Positions 34,227 through 45,870 of a stretch of 64,000 nt of DNA are shown here, piece by piece (the first letter of the stretch is position 1; every line of letters starts with the position of its first letter). Under the pieces are notes generated by a model, which was not told the origin of the DNA, did no database searches, and saw only the letters and a program-made list of their open reading frames with translations. Both the position numbers and the translations under genes were made by a program. The stretch covers positions 124,001 through 188,000 of the forward strand of contig CAMRHE010001076.1 of the NCBI GenBank assembly GCA_947044405.1. Reading direction: 5' to 3'. Source of the DNA: Leptodactylus fallax (taxonomy: Eukaryota > Chordata > Amphibia > Anura > Leptodactylidae).

Positions 34227-34998
34227 ACATGTTTGTGGTATGGCAGAATCCCCCATGTATACTGATTTATGGTAATTTCAGTATTATAGTCTATTTCTCT
34301 TTACTAGTTTCTAGCTACAGCCATATCACTTTAGTTGCATTTTCAGCGACATTCATAGCTTAGTTGATCTGGCTTAATTTTCTAGATATTATGGGACTTG
34401 TAGTATAAAAATTTTCTAGAGGGCTATTGCATTCCTAATCAGTTTGGTGGCGGTCGAGTCCATTTAAGGTGTCAAATGGCCTCTTCTGTGACGGTTGAGG
34501 AGTCAGGTGGAAGTTGTAGGCAAGTTATTATGGACTTATTTTAACTAATACTGGAGGTTAAACCTCATGGTCAAACATGACCGTGGCATCCAAGGGGTTC
34601 TGCCATTTTGCCGCCCACCCCAGCTCTCTGTAGCCAATAAATAGCTGTTTTTGTTACGTGATTCACCGCGATTTAATTTGGATCGAATGGAATCGTATCG
34701 CGAAATTCAGCGGTTGCCGAATCGAATTTTTGAATACTTCGCTCATCTCTAGTTACTGTGTTAAAATTTGCACATCTTTAGTTTGCCTGGTCTAATTTTG
34801 TGTAAATTTTATACACTTGATTCTTTTAGATATGAAGAAGAATGTTTAACCCCTTCATGTCAGAGCCAATTTTGTTTTTTTGCATTTCCGTTTTTTCCCT
34901 CCCCCCATTCCAAGCCATAATTTTTTTCAGTTCAAACTCACATGATGGCTTATTGTTTGCGAAACAAATTGTACTTTGTAATGGCACCATTCAATATC
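34227..34998. other. Intergenic; two dispersed repeats
   Basis: About 34650-34755 holds a block ending GAATACTTCGCTCATCTCTA, which I recall as a common anuran dispersed repeat. About 34846-34998 is the T-rich repeat also found near 6490, 43800 and 58350; it is cut off where the DIRS-like element begins. Confidence 0.45.
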
Positions 34999-36900
34999 CG
35001 GCACCCGCCGTGTATGAAGAGAGCTCAGCGAAGCACTGCGACACCACGGTCGCCGACCACCCCTCTGCAAAGTCCACCACTATCCAGGACAGTACCAAGA
35101 GCACGCGGTCGTCCTCAGAGCGAACCCCACCGCACGACGAACACTCACTCTCCCACTCAGACCAAACCTGCCGATACCGCTGCCACGTCACTGCGGAGAC
35201 CGAACGCCAGATGAACCCCGCCGCAGAACCGACACCAGGGACCACAAGTGGTCCGGGCAATCCTCGCCCACCTCTGCAGCCGCAGCCGCCACCAATTCCC
35301 GAAACCTGTCGAACTGAAACCGAGACAGGGAGTCAGCCACAGTATTCTGAACGCCTGGAACATGCCGTGCAGAAACAGACACGTTCAGCTCCAAACACCG
35401 CAACACCAAGTTTACACAAGGGACACCACCGGAGGAGATTCGGCCGACTGTGAATTAACCACAAACACCACCACACTATTGTCACAGTGGAAGAAGACAC
35501 GCCGATTCCGAAACTGCTGACCCCACAGCTCATCCGCCACCAAAATCGGAAACAGCTCCAACAAAGCTAAATTCAATACCAGGCCCGAGTCCACCCAGGC
35601 CACCGGCCACGACTCCGCGCACCACCGACCAAGAAAGTAGGCCCCAAAACTAAGCTCCCAGCCGCATCCGTATACAGATCGAGCGCCACACTAGACACCA
35701 CCGCCGGAAGCCACAACGAGCGACCATTGAACCGCTCCAGAAATGAATCCCACACCCCCAGGTCCGCCCTCACCTCTGCCGTGATACGCACAAAGTGATG
35801 AGGCAACCCAGCCGTCAGAGCTGCCAGCCGCCTACAAAACACCCGCCCCATCGGCATGATGTGACAAGCAAAGTTCAACTTCCCCAACAAGGATTGGACC
35901 TCGCGCAGATGCACCTTACGCACCCCTTGGAAGGACCACACCGTCGCCCGCAAATCCACCAATTTGTACCCCGGCAACCGCGACTCCATATGAATGGAAT
36001 CCAGCTTGATTACTAAGAACTTCATCACGATCGCCGGGCCCTTGGTTTTGTCTGGAGCCAAAGGCACCCCGAACAAACCCGCCACCCAGTGGTTCCATCG
36101 TCCTCAACAGCACCAGACAGTCCACCGCACCCCCAGGGCCAGCACACAGAAAATCATCTAAGTAATGGATGACTGACGGTAAACCCGACACATCCCTGAC
36201 CACCCACTCCAAGAAACAGCTAAAGGCCTTGAAGTAAGCACACGAGATGGAGCACCCCATTGGCAAGCAACAGTCGACAAAGAACTGCTCCTCCCAAATG
36301 CAACCCAACAAGTGGAAACACTCGTGGTGAACAGGCAATAATCTAAAAGCCACCTCTATATCTGTTTTGGCCATAAGAGCACCTGGACCGGCCTGCCGCA
36401 ACAAATCCACCGCCCGATCAAAGGACGTATAAGAAACTGAGGACAAAGCTGGGTCAATGCCGTCATTGACGGAAGCCCCTTCCGGGAAAGAAAGGTGGTG
36501 AATGAGGCGGAACTTGTTAGGCTCCTGCTTGGGAACCACCCCCCAACGGAGAAACACGCAAATGAGGCCAAGGAGGGACAGAAAGAGGCCCCCCAATCCT
36601 CCCAAGTTCCACCTCCTTCATCAACTTCACCCGTACAACCTCCGGATGATTCCTAGCAGATTTTAAATTTCCCGGCCTAAACGTAGGAGCCCCTGCATCA
36701 AACGGGATGTGGAAGCCCTCCCCAAAAACCTCTGCCAACAGCCGCGCTGCCTTCCTGTCCGGATACCTATTTAGGAAAGGGCGCGTTGCTGCGACCCTCA
36801 CCGGTGTCCTCCCTCTTCTCAACAACGTTTCCCCCGTTACCCTTTCCGCGCTTAAAGCACTTATTGAGCCCGTGACATCCCCCACAGCCGGAGCACTCAT
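34999..36900 (-). pseudogene. DIRS-like pol: RT, RNase H, start of tyrosine recombinase
   Basis: Reading down from 36900, the first frame (to 36517) resembles the pre-RT segment (FGEGFHIPFD, PTFRPGNLKSA). A frameshift near 36560 leads into the RT (36605-35916) with VPKQEPNKFRLIHHLSFP, the PMGCSISC block and the catalytic YLDDFL. Another frameshift near 36050 leads to the connection and RNase H with LDLYTDAAGS, then HCDNSVVVFVVN (35412-35603) and RHVPGVQNTVADSLSRF (35188-35409). The last frame (35260-34991) has the WRSVSAVTWQRYRQVWSEWE segment typical of the N-terminal DNA-binding part of DIRS recombinases, then ends. At least four frame breaks make it non-functional. Assignment is from motif order and recalled family patterns. 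Confidence 0.82.
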
Positions 36901-38570
36901 GTTTGAAGCGGCAGGAAGTCCCGAACTTACACTGCCTTTCGTTGTATTGCCAGCAATATCCCTTCCGCTGAGATGCCGAGGATCCGGCGCCCCATCGAAA
37001 GGACGTGCTTGTCGGAGCTGACATCAGCCGCATCCACAAGGAGATGTCCTTGTGGTCCCACCTCAGGCCAGGCGCACCGCCTTCCTCTGCCTGAATGGCT
37101 CGTCATAACGGAGCCAGGCAACACCCCCATACACCTGGTAAGCCTCACCCACCGCGTCCATGTACTCAAAAAGGGCCGAGCAATGCTCCGGCTCCTTCTC
37201 ACCAATGACGCTCGCCAAGATAGCAAAAGCCTGAAGCCAATTGGCGAGGGTCTGAGGAATCAAGCGATAGCGACGCTTCTCCCTCATCCTCCTTTTTACT
37301 GTCGCTAGGCTTAACCTTCTCTAAATTAAATTTCTCAAGAGGGAACAAGGAAAATATCTCCATGCACTCCCCCTTCCAAATTTTTTCATGAACCTCTTGC
37401 TTCAAATGGACGCCTAGAGGGCCCTCAAAGCACACATAGACTTCGCCCTTGGCCCAATCATCAAGCCGCACTATATCAACCGCCTTTTCCTTTTCTTTAG
37501 GCTTATCCCCCACCACCGCACTAGCCGGATCAGAGCCAGCCTCCTAGATGGGCTTAGCACCCTCCGTACCACCCCCAGCAACCCAAGCAGGACCACCAGC
37601 GGCCGCACCTACTACCACGCCAGACCCAGCCGCCGAACTACTGTCCGCGCCCAGCTAGACAGCCGCAGGCCCAGGGACCCCCGGCCCAGACCGCTCGCCC
37701 ACCAGCCGATGCAACAACCCCAACAACTGCAGCCACACAGCATCCGACCCCCTTGCCCAGATGGGACACTGCACGCCCCCACAGATCCCGGAACAGCCCA
37801 CAAGCCCTAACCCCCGACCGCAGAACCCCCCCCAGGGGAAAGAGGGAAAGACCCCAGGCCCTCACCTGGCTGCATTACGGGTGGTCCCTGATCAGTCGCC
37901 GGTCCAGCAGCCAGACACCCATCCTCCCGATCAACGTCGATGCATTCTCCTTCTTCAGCGATGGATCTGCCAGCGCCCTCCGCAGCACACTGCCCGGCAG
38001 CTCCCTGAGAGCTGCGCAGTCTTCTACCGGCTGGAAAACGCCGTCGCCATCTTCGGCCTGCCTCTTCTGGCCTAGGCCGGAAGTCCCGCCTCCGGAAGAC
38101 CCGGCCGCAACGGAAATGCCGGCCGCAACGATGCTGGCACTCTCCATGTCTGTGCCGATGCCAAGGCCGGGGAGTGCGCCCAGAGGGCGGTCCCCACCCG
38201 ATGATGTCGCGCGCCACTCTGCTCCGTGAGGAGAAGGGGAGGGAGGAGGCGGAGAGACCAGCCCTGCCTCCGGACGACTGCGGCTCCTGGGAGGATTCCT
38301 CCCGGCCGCCGGGTGGGCAACAGCAGGGGATGCCGAGGCGCCCAGAGCCGGAGGGTCCCATCTGGAGCGCCGCCTCGTCGCCAGCCCCAGCGTAAGAGAA
38401 TAGTGCTCCGGCGGCCAAGACCACCGAGCACACGTAGAAGAAGCCAGGGGAGAACGACCCTGGCCTGGGAGATCATGGACGGCCGCAAGGAGCCGCTCCT
38501 CTAACACCCGGCCTCCATGCACAGCTGCCGCTGACCGCACCAGGGACATCAGAGCGTCCAAGTCCGACAT
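36767..38570 (-). pseudogene. DIRS-like gag, frameshifted
   Basis: The likely start is the Met at 38570 (MSDLDALMSLV). It opens a 231-codon frame to 37875 rich in Ser, Pro, Gly and Ala and ending in a helical segment (RMGVWLLDRRLIRDH). The middle is split among frames at 37516-37199, 37287-37063 and 37226-36927, with FEYMDAVGEAYQVYGGVAWL followed by RYDEPFRQR, a block common in vertebrate DIRS gag proteins. The C-terminal frame (37039-36767) has CWQYNERQCKFGTSCRFKH followed by CSGCGGCHG, a CCCH-like RNA-binding knuckle. Several frameshifts separate these parts, so no full product can be made. Confidence 0.75.
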
Positions 38571-38640
38571 GGTGAGTAGTCGTTGCTCTGTTGGGTGCTC
38601 CACTTCACACTAAGTTTCCCAGACTGACCTCAGACTCACC

Positions 38641-40105
38641 CTGCACCTTTCTTAACACCTCTGTCTCCACCCCTCATTTTCCAGCTCTAACTTAGTTAAC
38701 CCTTCCATTCCCTAATCCCCCCCCCCCCCCCCCCGTCATGCCAGCCCTGTCCACAAGTGTCTAGGGCCTTCTCTAAAGCCATAACATTTATTTTCCCACT
38801 TCCACACCCATATGAGAGCTTGTTTTTTGTTGGACAAACTGTAATTTTTAACCCCTTCCCACTGCAGCCATCTTTAGATTTAGGTTTTTTTTTTTTACTG
38901 CGTTCCTTTCAAAAGCCATAACTTTTTTTGCAGGACAAATTGGATGGATTTAGAGAAAAACTATTTTTGTGCATTATAAAACTATAGGGGGATGTCACTA
39001 AGAACCACTGCCCTAGACTATAATAGGTCTGCCAGGTTGCTATCCCCGTGTCATTTTACATTGCTAGGCCTAATAGCACAGCACTGCGCTGTTACTGTAT
39101 GTCCAGCATTTACAATATTACAATATAAAAGAAGTTATCCTTTATGGTAAACATTGTAACAGAAAACAAATTACAATGAGTGAATCACTACCCAAAAATG
39201 AATAAAAAAATGATTAAAAGGTACAAAGAAACCCCATAATGGTTATATTTTGCCTACAACACCCACATACTGCTATTATACTCTGAGTATAATAAGTACA
39301 GGCCCAGGGTTCACCTTCGCTGGGTTCTGGCGCGGGTCTCATAAGGATGCTAATGTAGTTAAAAGGAGGCACGCAGCCATTTCCCCACTGGATTGTCGTG
39401 GCACCCCGGTTGGGAATTGCTGATATAGAGAGAGTAAACGAGTAATCTGGAGTGCATATGGGGTTAACGTAATTCCACTTTGCTAACTGCTGATCCTTTC
39501 CAGATGTGCATTTTGCACGTGGATCAAGATGGTTGTTTGTGTAGTGTTTGTAGAAATGTATCATATATTACTGGCAATTCTGATTGACCCTAAAAGTATA
39601 ATTCTCATTGGATGATAGATGTAAGAATGTAAGGGCAAGTCCCTAAATGAAGGGATGGCTGGGGGGTTTCTTACCGGACTTTACACATACTATTGATTCT
39701 GTGTTCTTTGTGTTCCCCAGCCAGACTATTACACTCCCAAAAAGGATACTTAAAGAGGACCTTTCACCACCTCTACCAACTCCAACTCTTTTCAGTAGAT
39801 TTCAGTACCCAATATGCTAATTAGGCTCTCTATTGCCAGGTGGGAGGTCCCAGACTATCTGCTCCAGCCCAGGACCACCCATGTGACAGTAGAGAAACAC
39901 ATTAACATATTGCGTGCTCAAACTAACAGCACTGATTGCTCAAGAATGGTGGGGGCTAAAGAAACATTTCCAAATGCATCAGAATCAGTTGATACAAGGA
40001 CGTGGAGGTGATAAAAGGACTTCTTTAAGAATTGAAGACTCACAGACAATATACAGTGAGCTCCCTAATTTTGGGATAATAACCAAAGCCTACCACAACA
40101 TTATA
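38641..40105. other. Intergenic; fragments of the T-rich dispersed repeat
   Basis: About 38760-38970 again matches the T-rich repeat (CATATGAGAGCTTG, TTTTTTGTTGGACAAACTG). The 116-codon frame at 39214-39564 (minus) has no domain and no splice context. A 14-nt C-run lies near 38721-38734. No gene is recognised. Confidence 0.45.
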
Positions 40106-40107
40106 TA

Positions 40108-41674
40108 CAGTCATGGCCAAAAGTTTTGAGAATGACACACATATTCTATTTTCACATGATCTGCTGCCCTCTGGTTTTTATGTGTGTTTGTCAGATGTTT
40201 TTATCACATACAGAAATATAATTGCATTCATATTATGAGTAACAGAAGCTTATATTGACAGTTAGAATGAGTTAATGCAGCAAGTCAATATTTGCAGTGT
40301 TGACCCTTCTTCTTCAGGACCTCTGCAATTCTCCCTGGCATGCTCTCAATCAACTTCTGGACCAAATCCTGACTGATAGCAGTCCATTCTTGCAGAATCA
40401 ATGCTTTAATTTTGTCTGAATTTGTTGGTTTTTGTTTGTCCACCCGTCTCTTGATGATTGACCACAAGTTCTCAATGGGATTAAGATCTGGGGAGTTTCC
40501 AGGCCATGGACCCAAAATCTCTATGTTTTGTTCCCTGAGCCATTTAGTTATCACCTTTGCTTTATGGCAAGGTGCTCCATCATGCTGGAAAAGGCATTGT
40601 TGAGCGCCAAACTGCTCTTGGACGGTTGGGAGAAGTTGCTCTTGGAGGACATTCTGGTACCATTCTTTATTCATGGCTGTGTTTTTAGGCAAGACTGTGA
40701 GAGAGCCGATTCCCTTGGCTGAGAAGCAACCCCACACATGAATGGTTTCAGGATGCTTTACAGTTGGCATGAGACAAGACTGGTGGTAGCGCTCACCTCT
40801 TCTTCTCCGAATAAGCTGTTTTCCAGATGTTCCAAACAATCGAAAAGGGGATTCATCAGAGAAAATGACTTTACCCCAGTCCTCAGCAGTCCACTCCCTG
40901 TACCTTTTGCAGAATATCAGTCTGTCCCTGATGTTTTTTCTGGAGAGAAGTGGCTTCTTTGCTGCCCTCCTTGAGACCAGTCCTTGCTCCAAGAGTCTCC
41001 GCCTCACAGTGCGTGCAGATGCACTCACACCTGCCTGCTGCCATTCCTCAGCAAGCTCTGCACTGCTGGTAGCCCGATCCCGCAGCTGAAACACATTTAA
41101 GAGACGGTCCTGCCGCTTGCTGGTCTTTCTTGGGCGCCCTGGAGCCTTTTTGGCACCAATGGAACCTCTCTCCTTGAATTTCTTGATGATGCGATAGATT
41201 GTTGACTGAGGTGCAATCTTTCTAGCTGCAATACTCTTCCCAGTTAGGCCATTTTTGTGCAGTGCAATGATGACTGCATGTGTTTCTTTAGAGATAACCA
41301 TGGTTAACAGAAGAGAAACAATGATGGCAAGCACCAGCCTCCTTTTAAAGTGTCCAGTGGTGTCATTCTTACTTAATCATGACAGATTGATCTCCAGCCC
41401 TGTCCTCATCAACACCCACACCTGTGTTAATGGAGCAATCACTGAAACGATGTTAGGTGGTCCTTTTAAGGCAGGGCTGCAATGATGTTGAAATGTGTTT
41501 TGGGAGATAAAGTTCATTTTCTAGGCAAATATTGACTTTGCAAGTAATTGCTGTTAAGCTGATCACTCTTTATAACATTCTGGAGTATATGCAAATTGCC
41601 ATTAGAAAAACTGAAGCAGTAGACTTTGTAAAAATTAATATTTGTATCATTCTCAAAACTTTTGGCCATGACTG
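40108..41674 (-). mobile_element. Tc1-like DNA transposon, family 2, apparently complete (1567 bp)
   Basis: Terminal repeats CAGTCATGGCCAAAAGTTTT and its complement AAAACTTTTGGCCATGACTG lie at 40108 and 41655-41674, flanked by TA (40106-40107 and 41675-41676). It contains one uninterrupted transposase gene. It sits in the presumed introns or downstream region of Ig gene A. Confidence 0.95.
40285..41301 (-). CDS. Tc1-like transposase, intact, DD35E spacing
   Basis: Encodes 338 residues from the Met at 41301 (ACCATGG, a good Kozak context; an in-frame Met 33 bp upstream at 41334 is less likely). The N-terminal bipartite HTH begins MVISKETHAVIIALHKNGLT, with a linker GAKKAPGRPRKTSKRQD resembling a GRPR-type AT-hook/NLS. 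The catalytic DDE core shows FSDES (first Asp), FQHDGAPCHKAK (second Asp) and [11 protein letters not shown] (Glu). Thirty-five residues separate the second Asp and the Glu, one more than the DD34E of the other elements here. Length and layout match active Tc1 enzymes, which cut and paste DNA at TA sites in the nucleus. There is no stop or frameshift, so this copy is young or selected; activity is not proven. No splice sites interrupt it. Confidence 0.93.
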   Translation of the reverse strand: MVISKETHAVIIALHKNGLTGKSIAARKIAPQSTIYRIIKKFKERGSIGAKKAPGRPRKTSKRQDRLLNVFQLRDRATSSAELAEEWQQAGVSASARTVRRRLLEQGLVSRRAAKKPLLSRKNIRDRLIFCKRYREWTAEDWGKVIFSDESPFRLFGTSGKQLIRRRRGERYHQSCLMPTVKHPETIHVWGCFSAKGIGSLTVLPKNTAMNKEWYQNVLQEQLLPTVQEQFGAQQCLFQHDGAPCHKAKVITKWLREQNIEILGPWPGNSPDLNPIENLWSIIKRRVDKQKPTNSDKIKALILQEWTAISQDLVQKLIESMPGRIAEVLKKKGQHCKY

Positions 41675-41676
41675 TA

Positions 41677-42013
41677 GATGAGATAGTTAGTAATGTAAAA
41701 ACTATAAGAACAGGCCATAAATTCTGAAGTCCCAGCTTAAAATACATTTTATTAGACCCTGTAGACAATCAGACTTGTAGCTCACAGTTCTTATCAGTAG
41801 TAACTGGCCTGTAAGTATTTCAGGTTCTTCAAATATGCGGATTTATCATTACATAAAATCCATTGTCAGGCCATTGCTGGTCCTCTGTCTCCTTATAGGA
41901 GGTCGATTAGACAGTATCAGAGGATGACCACACTGCCATAGTCACCTCCTACCCTATTAGCGCACATATGTAATAAGGTGGTTCTAATGAAGATTGTAAA
42001 TAAAGCTCCTTAC
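41677..42013. other. Presumed intron downstream of the TM exon (minus strand)
   Basis: Cytoplasmic exons of Ig gene A should lie here or below, but no exon with convincing splice sites or an ITIM/ITAM-like tyrosine motif was recognised. Confidence 0.4.
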
Positions 42014-42106
42014 CTTTTCTGCAAGAGAACAAGTATAGCAATAATAAGATGAGCAGGAAGAATAGTAGAGGAATCAGAGCTATACGCACTGCCATCATAA
42101 TGTACT
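42014..42106 (-). CDS. Transmembrane exon of NCR3LG1-like Ig gene A
   Basis: A 93-bp exon encodes 31 residues. The acceptor is TCACTTCCTTACAG before 42106 and the donor is AAAAG|GTAAGG after 42014, phase 1 at both ends, matching the phase of the C1 exon at 47417. The peptide is a short linker (EYIMMAVR-like) followed by about 20 hydrophobic residues (IALIPLLFFLLILLLLYLF) and a stop-transfer SCRK. An Arg just before the membrane segment is of interest, because NK-type receptors use charged residues to pair with signalling adaptors. Here it lies at the edge, so that reading is weak. Assignment to gene A rests on strand, order and phase. About 5.3 kb separates it from the C1 exon. Confidence 0.7.
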
Positions 42107-44571
42107 CTGTAAGGAAGTGATACAAGAAATACACAGTTACTCAGTGATAAGAGGTAATAACAAGTCCTTAGCTGAGGTTTCCACTCCTAATATCTTCCTA
42201 AGCATTTGACTGGTTAAATAGTAATGATGTGCACTGAGCTATGGTTTTTGAACATGAAAAATGAAGTTTTTTTGCTGTTGTATAGGGAGGGGATGTCTGT
42301 ACATTTTTTTTTTAATATACTTTATTAACCTATTGTACTTTCATTTAGCACAAAACAAGTTTTAAAGTGCTCCCTAGCAATGCAATTACTAAGCGTTGCT
42401 AGGACGGTTCCTCCCATATTCAACCTGAATTGCCAATATATACACATTTAGCAAATGCCAAAGGGGTGTCACATCAAATTTCTGTATTCTCTGATTTTAT
42501 ACCACCTAGAAAAGTGCTCACAGCTTTCATACACTATCTATATTGTAGCTCCATCTATAACATAAAACTGAAAAATTACTAGTTAAAAACAATTGGGGAA
42601 TGTGACTTTTTTTTTTTTTTTTACATGCTGCAGCTGAGACTGAAAAATGGTCATGTGACATACAGTCCATGCCAATGTGATATACAGTCCATGGTCATGT
42701 GATGAACACACAGGTGCACAGCTTGTTACCAGGTAGTTGTCTGATTTACTGTGCACCTGTTTTCATCACTTGACTGTGGAGTGAATATCATATGACCTTG
42801 GACTGAATTTTTTTTTTATCCATTGGAAGTAAACAATGAATGACAGCAAGCAGAGATCTAGAAGAATGTGAGGAATTGATACACAACTATACTGGACAAA
42901 CCTTTAACCTAGTAGCAGTCACATTAAAATTGCAAAAACCCTCTTGAAACTGTCACTTTTTTATTGCAGATTTTGAATTTACGGCTCCTGTAATTATAGC
43001 TGGCACATAAATCTGGAGATTTGTGTAAATTTTAATCCTTTAGCGATCTAACTCATTTTATTCTTAACTCCTGAAAGGGTACCTGAGCTTTTATGAAAAA
43101 TTGAAATATGTGCAGGGTCTTGCTGGACAATCTGTTATATGACTGTATAAGCCTTCATACATCAGTTTTTCTGCTGCTAATAATCACATTATGGCTGCAG
43201 CATATTTTACATTTGTCTCTAAGGCTGTGGGCATGTACAAAAAGGAGCAGTTTGCCCCCCCCCCAATCTATTACTGATACTACTGGTTTCTGTATTTGTA
43301 ATTCTGCTAGAAATAACTGTATAATAGAAAACAAATAGCTGGGAAAAGCCCAAGTGATCATAATATAGGTCACTGAACTGCAAATACAGGGCAAATACAC
43401 GCAGGCAAGCAGCTAAAACGGGAGGACGGGGGAATCTATTAGTACAGTCAGTAAATCTACTGCTGCCTATGAATATAATCCTATTTGTATATCACACAAG
43501 CAGCCAGAAGTAGATAAAAATACATAGAAGATTTTTTTTTTCTTACACTGTAAGCTGTAAGATGTGCAGATTGTTCAGTCCTTTGGACAGAGCAGTTTGT
43601 AGACATGTGTGGAGTCTGTAAGGAGAATCATCCCCTCCCCTCTCTATTCACTATGTAAAGACGGAACAAAACCTTCCCCTCCACTCACTGTGATTACGTC
43701 TTGCTAATCAAATGTATCTATGGGCAGACATTGGCTAGCAACAGGGCGTGAACTGTAAATTAACTAGAAGGGAGACACCTAGTGTCAGGAACTTTACAGA
43801 GTTTTTGATATGTTTTAACTCCTTTATAAAAATTCAAATCTTTGAAAAATGTAAAACTTTTTTTTGGCCATCATATTGTGGCACCCATAACTTTTTTATA
43901 TTTCCATGTACGTTTCTGTGTAAGGGCTTTTTTAGCGGGGCAAGTTTTAGTTTTTATTAATAGCATTTTAGAGGTTGTATGACGCTTTGATTGCTTTTTA
44001 TAATTTTTGTTTGTGGGAGGGGAAACAACAAAAAGATGGCTGTATACATGATTTTATTTTTTTCCCCCACTATGCTGTTTACCATATGGGATAAATATCA
44101 TTATATTTTTATAGTTCTGGCATTTTCAGATATAGGGAGGCCTAATTTGTTAATCCTCATTTTTGTTTATTTATTTTTATGTGTAATCTAAGAAAATGGG
44201 GATGATTTAAACTTTTATATTCTTTTTTTATTTTATTTTTTTGACGAAACTAAAACTTTTGTGATGTATTGCTTGCAGCATTGCTACTTCTAAACCACAA
44301 TCATTACCAAATTTGGTCACATGGCAGCAATGCATGTAATAATTTCTTGTGGTATTATCAGTTCTAAATCGCACTCATTACCAATTTTGTCACACAGCAG
44401 TGGTGGAAGTCATGACTGGTGGTGGTGGTGGTAGTAGTGTCAGGGAAATGTGTTGCCTCCTGAGGTTAACAAATTCATCAGCAGGGACAACTGCAGCATC
44501 AGTGATGTCATCCTATTTATCATCTGAAGAGACCCCAGAGTATAATATAATACTATCACTAAGGGAGTCTG
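42107..44571. other. Presumed intron of Ig gene A; dispersed repeat at ~43800-44280
   Basis: AT-rich sequence. The segment at about 43800-44280 matches the T-rich repeat family. No extra Ig exon was recognised between the C1 and TM exons. Confidence 0.5.
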
Positions 44572-45870
44572 TAGGGCCACTGGGGAGCATTATACTGGGT
44601 GCCCCCTTCTGGATAGCATATTATACTGTGTGGGGCCCCTGTGGAACATAATACTGGGGAGGGGGGCCCTCTGGAAAGCATATTATACTGTGTGGGACCC
44701 CTGTGGAGCATTATACTGTGGACGAGGCCCTCTGGATAGCATATACTGTGTGGGACCTCTGTGAAGCATTTAACTGGGGGGGGTCTCTGGATAGCATATT
44801 ATACTGTATGGGGCCTCTGTGGAGCATTATAATGTGTGGGCTCTGGAAAACGTTATATTCTCTGGGGCCACTTTGGAGCATTATACTGGGGGGCCCCTCT
44901 GGAGAGCATATTATGCTGTGTGGGGCCACCGAGGAGCATTATACTGTGGGGGGGCCCTCTGGATAGCATATTATATTGTTTTGGGTCACTGTGGAGCATT
45001 ATACTGGGGGAACCTCTCTGGGCAGTATATTATACTGTGTGGAGGCCATTCTGGAGCATGTTATACTATGTGGGGTCACTGTGGAGCATTATTCTGGGGG
45101 GGCCATCTGCAGAGCATATTATATTGTGTGGCGCGACTGTGGGGCATTATTCGGGGGGGAACTAAGGAGCATTATACTAGGGGGCCCTCTAGGGAGTATA
45201 TTATACTGCTTGGGGCCTACTGTGGAGCATTATACTGGGGGGACACTCTGGGGAGCATTATACTAGTGGGGGCCCTCTGGGGAGCATATTATACTATGGG
45301 CCACTGTGGAGCTTTATACTGGGGGGAAGGGGCAGTGTGGGGAGCCTGTTATACTGTGTGGGGCCACTGTGGCGTTTATTATATTGTGTGGGGCTTCTTG
45401 GGAGCATATTATACTCTGTGGGGCCATTGTAGAGCATTATACTGGGGGGAACTGTGGGGAGCATATTATACTGTGGGGGACCACTGTGGAGCATTATACT
45501 GGGGGAACCCCTCTGGGCAGTATATTATACTGTGTGGAGGCCATTGTGGAGCATGTTATACTGTGTTAGGCCACTGTGGAGCAATATACTGGGGGGGCAC
45601 TGTGGGATGCATATTATACTATATGGAGCATATTATATTGTGTGGGGCTGCTGGGGAGCATATTGTACTGTCTGGGGCCGCTAAGAGGTAGTATACTGTG
45701 TGGAGCCTTATACACCATGTGGGGCCACTATGGGGAGCTCAGGGGAGCATTTTATACTGTGTGGGTCCACTGTGGAGCATTATATACCATGTGGGGAAAC
45801 TGTGGAGGGCTCAGGGGAGCATTTTATACAGTGGAGCATTATATACCATGTGGAGCATTATACTATCCGG
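44572..45870. repeat. Degenerate minisatellite of ~30-bp half-units
   Basis: Two related half-units alternate: GGAGCATATTATACTGTGTG + GGGCCACTGT, and GGAGCATTATACTGGGGGGG + CCCCTCTGG. Together they make a dimer of about 59 bp repeated some 20 times, with many small indels. Open frames through it (up to 290 codons) are by-products of the repeat. It lies in the presumed intron of Ig gene A. Confidence 0.85.

Larger units (their letters stand above)
34999..38640 (-). mobile_element. DIRS-like retroelement, decayed and 3'-truncated
   Basis: In minus-strand order the region carries gag, a CCCH/Cys-rich knuckle, reverse transcriptase, RNase H and the start of a tyrosine recombinase, which is the DIRS order. 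The recombinase stops near 35000, where flanking T-rich repeat resumes, so the catalytic recombinase residues and the 3' end are missing. No split direct repeats or terminal repeats were found. GC content is clearly higher than in the flanks. Confidence 0.8.

Noticed and set aside
39214..39564. 116-codon minus-strand frame with many Cys and Pro
   Set aside because: No domain, no convincing splice sites, and surrounding sequence is repeat-rich. A chance frame is more likely.
42014..42106. Reading the membrane exon as part of a separate, unrelated gene
   Set aside because: Strand, order and phase match the V and C1 exons upstream, so one gene is the simpler reading. It remains unproven over a 5.3-kb gap.
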